A stretch of 64,000 nucleotides of DNA from Microlunatus parietis (GTDB lineage: Bacteria; Actinomycetota; Actinomycetes; Propionibacteriales; Propionibacteriaceae): the NCBI RefSeq assembly GCF_013407955.1, contig NZ_JACCBU010000001.1, positions 6,014,001 to 6,078,000 of the forward strand, written 5' to 3'. Below, piece by piece: positions 8,390 through 17,242 of this stretch. Both the position numbers and the translations under genes were made by a program. The notes under the pieces are model-generated. The model did not search any database. It saw nothing but the letters and a program-made list of their open reading frames with translations, and was not told the DNA's origin. The stretch's first letter is position 1; every line of letters starts with the position of its first letter.

Positions 8390-10045
8390 ATGACGAATTC
8401 CGTGGCCCTCAGTCGCCGACAAATCCTCAGAACGATGGCGCTCGGTTCGGCGACCCTTGCCGCCGGCGGGGTCGTGACGTCCTGCACCAGACGCGGCGCC
8501 GATGAAGCACCGGATCCGGGCCAGAAGGTGGACGTGACGCTGAAGACCGCAGCCTGGCCGTACGCCGCGATGCCCAGCGAGAGTGCCGCTGCCGACGATC
8601 CCGTACTGGGCGCCTATCGCGAGGTCCTGCAAACCTGGCTGAGCGACAACCCCGGCGTCAAACTCAGCGCCATCGAATTCGAGGTGTGGGATCAGCAGGC
8701 CCTGACCACGGCCGTGACCGGAGGCACGGCGCCGTCCTTCTTCCCGGGCAATGTGCTGGGCGGATGGAACGACACCGTCACCAAGTCGGCCTTCCTGCAG
8801 GGACTCTCCGCCGATGTCACCGACGTCCTCGACCGCTACCAACTCAACGACAAGATCGCCCCCTACGCCCGGCCCATCTGGGATTCGTGGAAGGTCGACG
8901 GCCGCTACTACGCCGCGCCCCAGGGGTACGGCGCCGGGAACGGCATCTACTTCCGCCGGGATCTGATCAACGAGTTGGGGCTGCGGGAGCCGGAGGCGGG
9001 CTGGACCTGGAGCGATCTCACCGAACTCGCCAACGGTCTGACCAAGGGAAATCGGCGCGGCCTCGCCGCCCAGTCCTACTTCCTCGGGGTGTGGCTCGGA
9101 TCGGAGGGCTGGTCCTTGCTGCCGCATATTCCGGCACCGGACACCTCATGGAACTGGGCGTACGACTACCGGGCCCAGGCCGACGTCTGGAAGACGATCA
9201 TCGATCAGTACCGCGACATGGCGCTCAACGTGAAGAGCATCCAGTCCGACATCGGCTGGGCCGACGGCGACGTCACCGCCGCCTTCGCCCAGGAGCGGGC
9301 GGCGATGATGCCCAACAACCAGTTCTTCATGCTCGGCGACCCCGACACCGACAACACCCCGGCCAACCTCGCCAAGAAGCTGGACAAACCGCTGGACGAC
9401 GTCGTCGGCTGGATCCAATACCCGGTGGGCCGGTACGGAAACAGGGCTGGCACCCAACCGTTCATGACGGTCCTCGGCTTCGACCCCGATCTGGATGACA
9501 TCGCCCTGGACAAGGCGGTGAGCCTGCACACCTATCTGGCCTTCGGTGACGGTTTCGTCAAGCAGAAGCAGGCGATCTACGAGGCCACCGAGGACCTGCA
9601 GAAGGTGTGGAGCGATCCCACGCCGCTCGCCGGAAACGTCGAGATCCCCGGCGTTCCGGGATCGGTCGCGGAGGCCTGGGGCCAGCGGTACGCCGACAAC
9701 GTCGCCGCGGCTGCCGCGCTACCGCTCATCCCGAACCAGAGCAACTTCTTGCCGGTGGAGGAAAACCCGGGCCCGAGTTCGACGGCCGTCCAGGACGCCA
9801 CCTCGGCGTGGATGTATGAGAAGGGGAGCGTCGACGTCGACGCCGGTCTCGCCAAGTTGACCGACACGATGAACAAACAGGCCGGCGGATTCACCTCCAG
9901 CGCCTCCGACGACGACTTCATCGCCGGAGCGCGGACCTACTTCGAAGCGGTCGACGCGTTCTGGGCCGAGCACGCTCCGGACTATTCCGCCAACGTCGTT
10001 CGCCCGTGGTACGAGCGGACCGTGCTGCCCGCCCTGGGAGGCTGA
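8390..10045 (+). CDS. Sugar ABC transporter substrate-binding lipoprotein
   Basis: This 551-residue extracellular solute-binding protein starts with a Tat-like signal (SRRQILRTMALG) followed by a lipobox ending VVTSC, so it is probably exported folded and lipid-anchored. The body carries family-1 binding-protein features such as GTAPSFFPGNVLGGW, YYAAPQGYGAGNGIYFRRDL and EAGWTWSDLTELA. A twin-arginine signal is common for actinobacterial sugar-binding lipoproteins. It is 27 bases behind the propeller gene and immediately before the two permeases, so it is the receptor of this importer. The ligand cannot be read from sequence; the nearby GH16 and agarase-like enzymes suggest an oligosaccharide. 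Confidence 0.92.
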   Translation: MTNSVALSRRQILRTMALGSATLAAGGVVTSCTRRGADEAPDPGQKVDVTLKTAAWPYAAMPSESAAADDPVLGAYREVLQTWLSDNPGVKLSAIEFEVWDQQALTTAVTGGTAPSFFPGNVLGGWNDTVTKSAFLQGLSADVTDVLDRYQLNDKIAPYARPIWDSWKVDGRYYAAPQGYGAGNGIYFRRDLINELGLREPEAGWTWSDLTELANGLTKGNRRGLAAQSYFLGVWLGSEGWSLLPHIPAPDTSWNWAYDYRAQADVWKTIIDQYRDMALNVKSIQSDIGWADGDVTAAFAQERAAMMPNNQFFMLGDPDTDNTPANLAKKLDKPLDDVVGWIQYPVGRYGNRAGTQPFMTVLGFDPDLDDIALDKAVSLHTYLAFGDGFVKQKQAIYEATEDLQKVWSDPTPLAGNVEIPGVPGSVAEAWGQRYADNVAAAAALPLIPNQSNFLPVEENPGPSSTAVQDATSAWMYEKGSVDVDAGLAKLTDTMNKQAGGFTSSASDDDFIAGARTYFEAVDAFWAEHAPDYSANVVRPWYERTVLPALGG

Positions 10046-10047
10046 CC

Positions 10048-11007
10048 GTGACGGTAGATCAACAGCCGTCGTCGGCCAGCGCCGGCGCGGCGGACGAAGC
10101 CGAGTCGGGAGCACCGCGGGCCGACTCGTCGATGAGGACCGCACCCCAACTCAGCCGGCGCCGGAAGCTGGAACGCACGCTCTTCATCGCCCCGGCCTTC
10201 CTGTTCCAGCTGTCCTGGGGGTGGTATCCGCTGCTGATCGCGTTCGTGATCAGCTTCACCAACGCCCGCTTCAGGGGTCCGGTGGAGTTCACCGGCCTGG
10301 AGAGCTACACCCGGTTGTGGACCGACCCGCTGGTGGCCCAGGCGTTCCAGGTCACGGCGATCTATGCGGCCCTCTCCATCGCGCTGACCTTCTTCATCCC
10401 GATCTTCGTCGCCATCCTGTTGATGGAGATGCCGCGCAAGCACATCCGCTGGATGATGTTGCTGTGGTTCCTGCCGCTGTCAGGAATCGCGAGCACGTTG
10501 CTGTTCCGCTATCTCTTCAACACCGAGTACGGCCTGTTCCAGTGGATCGCCACCGAGATCCTGAATCTGCCCGTCCAGCCGTTCCTCAGCTCGGCCGATC
10601 AGGTGCTGTTCTGGCTGGTGTTCCCCGGGATCCTGTTCTTCGGGCCCGGGCTGATCTACATGGCCACCCTGCAAGGCATTCCGGCCTCTTACTACGAGGC
10701 AGCCGAGGTCGAGGGGGCCGGATTCTGGCGCAAGATCTGGACCATCTCCCTGCCCCGACTGCGGCCGATCATCTCGATGCTGCTGTTGTTCTCGGTCATC
10801 GGATCGATGCAGGCGTTCGAGTATCCGCTGATCATGACCGGCGGCGGCCCGGGCGGCGCCAGCCGGACGGTGGTGATGTATCTGTACGAGCTGCTGCAGA
10901 ACGTGCGGTACGCCGACGCCACCGCCCTCGGCGTCTATCTGTTCCTCGTCACCATGGCGCTGATCTTGATCCAGCGCCGTGTCGTCCGCGAAGACCCCGA
11001 CCAGTGA
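10048..11007 (+). CDS. Sugar ABC transporter permease (MalF/UgpA type)
   Basis: This 319-residue inner-membrane protein has about six transmembrane helices and the EAA loop YYEAAEVEGAGFWRKIWTIS, which contacts an ATPase. The N-terminal 45 residues are polar and cytoplasmic. The GTG at 10048 is chosen because GGGAGG precedes it and it lies two bases after the TGA of the binding protein; an upstream in-frame GTG at 10006 would overlap that gene. It forms the channel with the next gene. Confidence 0.92.
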   Translation: MTVDQQPSSASAGAADEAESGAPRADSSMRTAPQLSRRRKLERTLFIAPAFLFQLSWGWYPLLIAFVISFTNARFRGPVEFTGLESYTRLWTDPLVAQAFQVTAIYAALSIALTFFIPIFVAILLMEMPRKHIRWMMLLWFLPLSGIASTLLFRYLFNTEYGLFQWIATEILNLPVQPFLSSADQVLFWLVFPGILFFGPGLIYMATLQGIPASYYEAAEVEGAGFWRKIWTISLPRLRPIISMLLLFSVIGSMQAFEYPLIMTGGGPGGASRTVVMYLYELLQNVRYADATALGVYLFLVTMALILIQRRVVREDPDQ

Positions 11008-11046
11008 TGCGACCCGAGCCTGGATCCGAGCTAAGGAGGGCAGATC

Positions 11047-12072
11047 ATGACGCTCTTTCCACAGGTAGGCCGTAAGCAGCCGGCGCTTCGCGTCGGGTGG
11101 TGGGTGGTCGTCGCGCTCCTGATCCTGGGGATCGCCCTGCACCTGTTCCCGTTCTATTTCATGCTGATCACCTCGTTCAAGTCGGGCCAGGAGGTCATGC
11201 AGTTCCCGCCGACCTGGTGGCCGCAAGATCCCAACTTCGCCGGTTGGAACCTGGTCTGGAGCCTGGTCCAGGGCGGCAACACCGTGGCCGAGCAATTCCT
11301 CAGCGGACCGTTCTGGCTCTATTTCGCCAATTCGCTGCACATCACGTTCTGGACGCTGATCCTCGGCATCCCGATCACCTCGCTGGCGGCGTACTCCAAC
11401 AGCAAGTTGCAGGGTGGCCGGATCGCCCGGTGGTCCTTCCTGTTCTTCATCGGCACCCTGATGATGCCCGCGGCGTTGACGCTGGTCCCCAACTATCTGC
11501 TGACCCGGAACTTCCCGTGGGCCTTGCCGGAAGCCCCGTTGATTCCGGGCACCGACTACGAGTTCTTCCATGTCCAGTTCTGGGACACCCACTGGGCGGT
11601 GATCTTGCCGGCGGTGTTCCAGGCGTTCAACTTCCTGTTGTTCAAGGGGTTCTTCGACACCATCCCGGACTCGGTCATCCAGGCCGCCCGGGTCGACGGC
11701 GGATCGGAGTTCAACATCTTTCGCCGGATCGTGTTGCCGATGAGCGTGCCGGTGTATGCGGTCGCGATCTGGGGCGCCTTCAGCGGCGCCTGGGATCAGT
11801 TCCTCTGGCCGCTGATCGTGTTGCAGAGCCCGGACAAGATGCCTGCCTCGGTAGAGATCTACCAGCTGTTGCAGCAGTTCACCCAGGCCGGGACGACAAG
11901 CGCCCAACAAGCGGGGGTCGAGTCGCAGCAGATGCAACAACTACTGGACGCCGGACTGTCCTGGAACGGCCTGATGGTGCTCGGCATCCTGCAGTCGCTG
12001 CCGGTGTTCATCGTCTTCATCATCTGCCGGGAGTACTTGCTGAAGGGCATCCGGATCCGAGGCTTGAAGTGA
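11047..12072 (+). CDS. Sugar ABC transporter permease (MalG/UgpE type)
   Basis: The second channel subunit has 341 residues. About six membrane helices are visible, and the EAA loop is VIQAARVDGGSEFNIFRRIV. A longer periplasmic insert (about 175-200, PLIPGTDYEFFHVQF) and a Gln-rich stretch near 275-300 are larger than in MalG and may reflect substrate-specific contacts. AAGGAGG precedes the ATG. It lies 39 bases after the first permease and 39 bases before an ATPase gene. Confidence 0.92.
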   Translation: MTLFPQVGRKQPALRVGWWVVVALLILGIALHLFPFYFMLITSFKSGQEVMQFPPTWWPQDPNFAGWNLVWSLVQGGNTVAEQFLSGPFWLYFANSLHITFWTLILGIPITSLAAYSNSKLQGGRIARWSFLFFIGTLMMPAALTLVPNYLLTRNFPWALPEAPLIPGTDYEFFHVQFWDTHWAVILPAVFQAFNFLLFKGFFDTIPDSVIQAARVDGGSEFNIFRRIVLPMSVPVYAVAIWGAFSGAWDQFLWPLIVLQSPDKMPASVEIYQLLQQFTQAGTTSAQQAGVESQQMQQLLDAGLSWNGLMVLGILQSLPVFIVFIICREYLLKGIRIRGLK

Positions 12073-12111
12073 TCACCACGGCAATCACCCCCACACGGAG
12101 GGAGGCCGGTC

Positions 12112-13218
12112 ATGGCCAGCATTGAGATCGACCGGATCACCAAGAACTTCGCCGGCGATGCAACGGGGTCGGGCCCACCGGCGCTCGGCGGGGTGTCGAT
12201 GAAGATCGCAGACGGCGAGACCATCAGCATCGTCGGATCGTCCGGCTGCGGCAAGAGCACCCTGCTCAAGGTGGTCGCCGGACTCGAGGAGGCGAACAGC
12301 GGCCGGGTGCTCTACAACGGCGAGGACATGACCAAGGTCTCACCGCAGAAACGCGGCATCGGCATGGTGTTCCAGGATTACGCCCTCTATCCGAGCATGA
12401 AGGGCAAGGGCAATCTGGCCTACTACTTCCAGGTCAATCAGCGCACCGAGGAAGAGGCGACCCAGCGGACCAAAGAGGTCGCCGAACTGATGGGCGTCGG
12501 ATTTGATCAACTTCTCGGCCAAGCCCCGACCACGCTGTCGGGCGGCGAACAGCAGCGGGTGGCGATCGCCCGGTGCATCGTCCGCGAACCGCAGTTGTTC
12601 CTGATGGATGAGCCGATCTGCAACCTGGACGCCAAGCTTCGGGAGCGGACCCGGCTGGAGATCAAGAAGCTGCTGAAGAAGTTCGGTATCACCACGCTGT
12701 ATGTCACCCATGATCAACAGGAGGCGATCTTCATGGGGGACCGGATCGCGGTGATGCGGGACGGGATCGTCGAACAGATCGGCGCCTTCGACGACTTGTA
12801 CTACTCACCGGCCAACCTGTTCGTTGCCACCTTCCTGGGAACTCCGCCGCTCGCGGTGCTGCCGGCGACGGTGACCGGGCCGTCGATCATGGTCGACCAG
12901 GCATCCTGGCCGCTGCCGGCCACTGTGCGTCCGGTCCTGCCGGACGGGCCGATTCGGCTCGGCGTGCGTCCCGAAGGATGGCTGATCGGGCAGCCGGGCG
13001 GAGCCGAGCTGCCGGTACGGCAGTTGGAACGCATCCCGTCCGAACGCGTCTGCTACGCCCACGGCACGTTGGCCGGGGTCAACCTCACCGTGATCGCCGA
13101 CCTTGATCATCCCCAGGGCCGGCCGCTGGCGATCACTCCCGACCTGGACCGGGCGTACTTCTTCGCCGCCGACAGCGAGAAGCCGATCCACGTCCCCGGC
13201 CCGCTCGACCTGTTCTGA
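12112..13218 (+). CDS. ABC transporter ATP-binding protein (second of three)
   Basis: This 368-residue protein carries Walker A GSSGCGKST, the Q-loop VFQDYALYPSMKGKGN, the signature LSGGEQQR, Walker B LFLMDEPICNLDA and the switch His in YVTHDQQEA. A C-terminal OB-like domain follows, as in MalK/UgpC. The usual PLSNLDA of Walker B reads PICNLDA here. It follows the permeases and immediately precedes a third ATPase gene, so the two may form a heterodimeric motor or serve different partners. GGAGGGAGG lies before the ATG. Confidence 0.92.
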   Translation: MASIEIDRITKNFAGDATGSGPPALGGVSMKIADGETISIVGSSGCGKSTLLKVVAGLEEANSGRVLYNGEDMTKVSPQKRGIGMVFQDYALYPSMKGKGNLAYYFQVNQRTEEEATQRTKEVAELMGVGFDQLLGQAPTTLSGGEQQRVAIARCIVREPQLFLMDEPICNLDAKLRERTRLEIKKLLKKFGITTLYVTHDQQEAIFMGDRIAVMRDGIVEQIGAFDDLYYSPANLFVATFLGTPPLAVLPATVTGPSIMVDQASWPLPATVRPVLPDGPIRLGVRPEGWLIGQPGGAELPVRQLERIPSERVCYAHGTLAGVNLTVIADLDHPQGRPLAITPDLDRAYFFAADSEKPIHVPGPLDLF

Positions 13219-13252
13219 CCCGTACGAACTGTTCTGATCAGGAGTTGATGAC

Positions 13253-14392
13253 ATGGCTGGAATCACCGTCGACGGGCTGGTGAAGGACTTCTCCGGGAAG
13301 ACCGCGGTGAACGGCGTGAGTTTCGAGGTGGGAGAGGGCGAGTTCCTCGCACTGGTCGGGCCGTCCGGGTGCGGAAAGACCACGACCCTGCGGCTGCTGG
13401 TCGGGCTGGAAGCGGCCACCAGCGGCGAGATCAGATTTGGCGACCGAGTGGTCAACGACATCCGGCCCAGGGACCGCAACATCGGCATGGTCTTCCAGGA
13501 TTACGCGATCTTCCCGCACCTGACCGTGTTCGAGAACATCGGCTACGGGCTGCGGTCGCGGCGGGTGCCCGGCCGGGAGATCAAGCCGCGGGTGGAGGAG
13601 GCGGCCAGGACCTTCCGGATCGACCAACTTCTCCGCCGCAAACCCCGCCAGCTCAGTGGCGGCCAACGGCAGCGCGTCGCGCTGGCTCGGGCGATGGTCC
13701 GGGACGCGTCCGTCTATCTGTACGACGAGCCGCTGTCGAATCTCGATGCTCAGCTGCGTCATCAGGCGCGCGAGGACATCATGACCCTGCACCGGGAGAA
13801 GGAGCGGCCGACGGTCTACGTCACCCATGATCAGTCCGAGGCGATGGCGATGGGCGACCGGATCGCGGTGATGCGGGACGGGCAGATCCAGCAGATCGGC
13901 ACCGGCGCGGAACTGTATGAGCGGCCCAAGAGCCTGTTCGTGGCCCACTTCATCGGCACCCCGAGCATCAACCTCTTCGACGTCGAGCTCCGGGCCGATG
14001 AGGATCGCATTCTGGCGGTCGGCGAGGCGTTCAGTCTGGTCCTGCCCCCTCGGCTGCGGGAGGCGGTGGCCGGCCATCTCGGGCGTCTGGTCAAGGTCGG
14101 CGTCCGGCCCGAACATCTGCACGTGCCCAAGCTGGCGCCGTTCGAGGTCACCGCGGACAACACCTTGCACGGGCTGGTCCGCGTGATCGAACCGACCGCC
14201 ACCGGCAGCTCGGTCTATCTGAGCACGCCGGACGAGCCGGGCGTCGATTTCGTCGCCACGTTCAAGGTGCGGATGCCGGCGAGCTACCTCGATCAGGAGG
14301 TGCCGCTGGCGATTGATCTTGATCATCTGCACCTGTTCGACGCCGAGACGGAAGCCTCGCTGACGTACGGCTCGAGCCATGCCGTTTCTTGA
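13253..14392 (+). CDS. ABC transporter ATP-binding protein (third of three)
   Basis: This 379-residue protein has Walker A GPSGCGKTTT, the Q-loop VFQDYAIFPHLTVFEN, signature LSGGQRQR, Walker B YLYDEPLSNLDA, switch His YVTHDQSEA, and a TOBE/OB C-terminal region containing VGVRPEHLHV. It resembles the canonical MsmK/UgpC form more closely than the preceding ATPase. The start is supported by CAGGAGTTGATGAC before the ATG. Its last 14 bases overlap the next gene, so translation of the two is probably coupled. Confidence 0.92.
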   Translation: MAGITVDGLVKDFSGKTAVNGVSFEVGEGEFLALVGPSGCGKTTTLRLLVGLEAATSGEIRFGDRVVNDIRPRDRNIGMVFQDYAIFPHLTVFENIGYGLRSRRVPGREIKPRVEEAARTFRIDQLLRRKPRQLSGGQRQRVALARAMVRDASVYLYDEPLSNLDAQLRHQAREDIMTLHREKERPTVYVTHDQSEAMAMGDRIAVMRDGQIQQIGTGAELYERPKSLFVAHFIGTPSINLFDVELRADEDRILAVGEAFSLVLPPRLREAVAGHLGRLVKVGVRPEHLHVPKLAPFEVTADNTLHGLVRVIEPTATGSSVYLSTPDEPGVDFVATFKVRMPASYLDQEVPLAIDLDHLHLFDAETEASLTYGSSHAVS

Positions 14393-15068
14393 GAACGCGG
14401 GCCCGGACGACGCCGCCCGGCCACCGGTATGGGAGGCGTTCGCCGTCGTCCGCGATCAGGTCGAGCGACTGGTCGCGGTCAACGTGCTGTGGTCGCTCAA
14501 CCTGGCTCCGGGCGTGCTGGCGATGGCCTTTCCGGGGTGGCCGCTGGGGCTGCGGACCGTCCTGGTGATCTACACCGTCGTGGTGATCGTGCCGCTCACC
14601 GGCATGCTGTACGGGGTAGCGGCCGTGGCCGCCGAAGGCCAGCACGTGGGCTATGACTCGGTTCGCGACGCCCTGCGCGTGCTCGCCCGGCCGAGTCTGC
14701 GGGCCCTGGCCCCGCTCTATCTGGTGACCGCCGCTGGGGTGATCGGATGGGCACTGGCCCGGCATTTCGATCAGGCCGCCGTGGTCACCCTGCTGACTGC
14801 GGCGCTGCTGATCTGGACCGTGCCGGCCCAGTACTGGGGTCCGCTGTTGGCGCGTGACCCGCGGCAGTCGGCGATGTCGGTGCTGCGTGGGTCGGTCCGG
14901 CTGGCGCTGGATCGGCCGGGCGCGACGCTTGGGTGCTGGCTGATGGTCGGCGCCGTCCTGGTGGTCGGCGTCATCTCGATCGGCGGGCTGGTGCTGATCG
15001 TGCCGGTGGTAGCGGTCCTGCTGCAGACCTGCTTCGCATCCAGCGGCAGCGAGAGCAGGACACGATGA
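14379..15068 (+). CDS. Integral membrane protein, YesL/DUF624-like
   Basis: This 229-residue protein has four to five hydrophobic segments (about 33-55, 57-80, 105-125, 130-150 and 190-220). Its general layout is that of the YesL/DUF624 family, which is often found beside sugar ABC transporters. Motif evidence is limited: LNLAPGVLAMAFPGWPLGL near the N-terminus and a short polar C-terminus. It overlaps the upstream ATPase by 14 bases and the downstream dehydratase by an ATGA, so it belongs to the operon. The family call is tentative and no biochemical function can be stated. Confidence 0.6.
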   Translation: MPFLENAGPDDAARPPVWEAFAVVRDQVERLVAVNVLWSLNLAPGVLAMAFPGWPLGLRTVLVIYTVVVIVPLTGMLYGVAAVAAEGQHVGYDSVRDALRVLARPSLRALAPLYLVTAAGVIGWALARHFDQAAVVTLLTAALLIWTVPAQYWGPLLARDPRQSAMSVLRGSVRLALDRPGATLGCWLMVGAVLVVGVISIGGLVLIVPVVAVLLQTCFASSGSESRTR

Positions 15069-16228
15069 AGGTCACCAAGTTCGAGATCGTCAAGGTGCCG
15101 CCGAGCTGGGTGTGGCTGTTCATCCATACCGACACCGATCTGATCGGGATCGGCGAGCCATACCTGGAGGGGCACCCGGAGGCGGTGATCGCCGAGGTGC
15201 GGCGGCTGGAGCAGGCGGTCGTCGGACAGGATCCGCGGCGAATCGAGGCGCTGTGGATGCGGATGCGCGACGCCGGCTTCGGCTATCGCGGTGGCCCCGT
15301 GACCATGAGCGCGATCAGCGGGATCGACATGGCGCTGTGGGATCTCAAGGGCAAGGCGCTCGGTGCACCGGTGCACGAGTTGCTCGGCGGTCCGATCCGG
15401 AAATCGATCCCGCTGTATCACGCGACCGGTGGAGCCCGTGGTCCCACCTCGGCTCCGGCCGGGCACCGGCTGCCGCCTGGGCCCAAGATCGGAGCCGGCG
15501 AGTCGGCGGCCGAACTGGTGCAGGAGTGGGGGTATCGCGCCGTCAAGGTGCACGTCCATCCCGGGTCCGGGCTGGAGGCCACCGGGAGCGTTGACCGGTG
15601 TGCGGCGATCGTCGCCGAGGTGCGGGCGGCCATCGGGCCCGATATCGTGCTCGCGGTCGATGTGCACAATCCGCACCCGGTTGTCGCCGCGCAGTTGGCC
15701 GGCCAGATCGCCGACAGCAAGCCGTTGTTCCTCGAGGAGCCGGTGCCGCTGGAGGCAGTGGAATCGCTGACCCGGGTGGCAGACCATTGCCCGGTCCCGC
15801 TCGCGGCCGGCGAACGCTGGATGGGCAAGGAGATCTTCGCCCGAGCGCTGGGCACCGGTGCACTGGCCGTGGTCCAGCCCGACATCGCCCACGCCGGCGG
15901 AATCACCGAATGCAAGAAGATCGCCGCACTGGCCGAGGCGGCGCAGGCCAGCGTGGCGCTGCACTGCCCGCTGAGCCCGATCTCGCTCGCCGCGTCGGTG
16001 CAACTGGACGCGGCCATCCCGAACTTCCTGATCCAGGAACACAACGAGGTCAACGCCCAACGACTCGACGGTGCGACCGTCATCGGCGCGGGATACCTGC
16101 GCGAACCGTTCGTCCTGGACGCCGATGGAAGCATCGCCGTGCCGCCCGGCGCGGGACTCGGAGTCGATCTTGATCGGGACAGCCTGGAGGCGACCATGTC
16201 ACTGCCGTGGACAGCGATCCGAGCATGA
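15065..16228 (+). CDS. Enolase-superfamily sugar-acid dehydratase (galactonate dehydratase-like)
   Basis: This 387-residue mandelate-racemase-type enolase superfamily member has an N-terminal capping domain (1-120) and a barrel with metal ligands in VLAVDVHNPH, FLEEPVP and AAGERW. The C-terminal barrel strand is LHCPLSPISLA, then IQEHNE. The His in DVH and the His in LHCP fit the D-galactonate/D-mannonate dehydratase-like subgroup, which dehydrates aldonic acids to 2-keto-3-deoxy acids. The ATG at 15065 overlaps the upstream TGA (ATGA); longer in-frame starts lie inside the membrane-protein gene and are rejected. Its place at the operon end suggests catabolism of the imported sugar after oxidation. 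The exact substrate is uncertain. Confidence 0.85.
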   Translation: MKVTKFEIVKVPPSWVWLFIHTDTDLIGIGEPYLEGHPEAVIAEVRRLEQAVVGQDPRRIEALWMRMRDAGFGYRGGPVTMSAISGIDMALWDLKGKALGAPVHELLGGPIRKSIPLYHATGGARGPTSAPAGHRLPPGPKIGAGESAAELVQEWGYRAVKVHVHPGSGLEATGSVDRCAAIVAEVRAAIGPDIVLAVDVHNPHPVVAAQLAGQIADSKPLFLEEPVPLEAVESLTRVADHCPVPLAAGERWMGKEIFARALGTGALAVVQPDIAHAGGITECKKIAALAEAAQASVALHCPLSPISLAASVQLDAAIPNFLIQEHNEVNAQRLDGATVIGAGYLREPFVLDADGSIAVPPGAGLGVDLDRDSLEATMSLPWTAIRA

Positions 16229-16287
16229 ACGTCGCCGATTCTCGCGGGCAACTGGGCCCATCACGACGAAGTGAAAGGAACGCCACA

Positions 16288-17136
16288 ATGATTCGCAGAT
16301 CCCGGATTCTGATCGGACTTCTCGCGATGCTGAGCATGGCTGCCGCCCTCGGCGTTTCGGGCCCGGCCCGAGCCGACGACGACGCATCGGTCGACACCAA
16401 CCGTGGGTGTCGCCCCAACCCGGACATCACCGCCGGAATGCGGCCCACCTTTCGCGACGAGTTCGGCGGTCGTTCGCTGAACGAGGCGAAGTGGAGCACC
16501 GTGATGGACTTTCCCGGTCGGGCCGGCGGCCACTACCACAACACGTCGTACGGGAGCTACGCCCTGGACGAGAACGTGGTACTGAAACGCGGACAACTCA
16601 ATCTGATCGCCAACGACGAACCCGTGACCGGCACCGACCCGGTTGGCGAATTCGATTACAGCGAGGGCTTCATCTCCTCCCACGACAAGTTCTTCCAGAG
16701 GTACGGCTACTGGGAAATCTGCGCGAAATTCCCCGCCGGGAAGGGCCTGTGGCCGGCCTTCTGGCTCGTCCCGCAAGACCGCAGCTGGCCACCGGAGATC
16801 GACGTCGCCGAATGGTTCGGCAGCATCGAAGGCATGCACAGCGGCCTGGCGACCGGAAACTGGCCGGACGTGCGATGGGACAGCCACTGGAGCTACGGCG
16901 ACACGCCGACCACCGGCTGGCACACCTACTCGGTGCTGTGGGAGCCGGACCGCCTGGTGTTCTTCACCGATGGCTCGCCGACCTATGAGGTCACCGGGGA
17001 GGTGGTCCCGGACAAGGAAATGTACGTCATCCTCAACAGCGGGACCTGGGCCCCGGATCACCGCGGTGGGCCGCCCGATGAAACCACGATCTTCCCGAAC
17101 GCCTTCGAGGTCGACTACGTCCGCGTCTATCAGTAG
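16288..17136 (+). CDS. Secreted GH16-family glycoside hydrolase
   Basis: This 282-residue protein starts with a classical signal peptide (IRRSRILIGLLAMLSMAAA, cleavage near ARA-DDD). The catalytic motif EIDVAE has Glu170 (nucleophile), Asp172 and Glu175 (acid/base). This extra-residue form is typical of laminarinase-like and some agarase or carrageenase GH16 enzymes. Other family marks are FRDEFGG, GYWEICAKFPAGKGLWPAFWL and YVRVYQ at the C-terminus. GAAAGGAACGCCACA precedes the ATG. It probably depolymerises an extracellular beta-glucan or galactan into oligosaccharides for the adjacent importer. Glucan versus galactan cannot be decided by eye. Confidence 0.9.
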   Translation: MIRRSRILIGLLAMLSMAAALGVSGPARADDDASVDTNRGCRPNPDITAGMRPTFRDEFGGRSLNEAKWSTVMDFPGRAGGHYHNTSYGSYALDENVVLKRGQLNLIANDEPVTGTDPVGEFDYSEGFISSHDKFFQRYGYWEICAKFPAGKGLWPAFWLVPQDRSWPPEIDVAEWFGSIEGMHSGLATGNWPDVRWDSHWSYGDTPTTGWHTYSVLWEPDRLVFFTDGSPTYEVTGEVVPDKEMYVILNSGTWAPDHRGGPPDETTIFPNAFEVDYVRVYQ

Positions 17137-17242
17137 CGGCCCAATTCACCTCCACCCGGCACGGCACGACCGGGTCGAGGGCGGAGAGCTCGGTGGTGGT
17201 GCGCCGAACCCTCCGGGTTGAGCTCGTCCGCGTCCTAAGGTC

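Noticed and set aside
10480..14380. Long minus-strand open frames opposite the permease and ATPase genes
   Set aside because: The plus-strand frames carry complete ABC motifs; the antisense translations show no domains.
17137..17242. A terminator between the convergent GH16 and RlpA-like genes
   Set aside because: Only short, imperfect pairings could be drawn; nothing comparable to the hairpin at 29523-29555.
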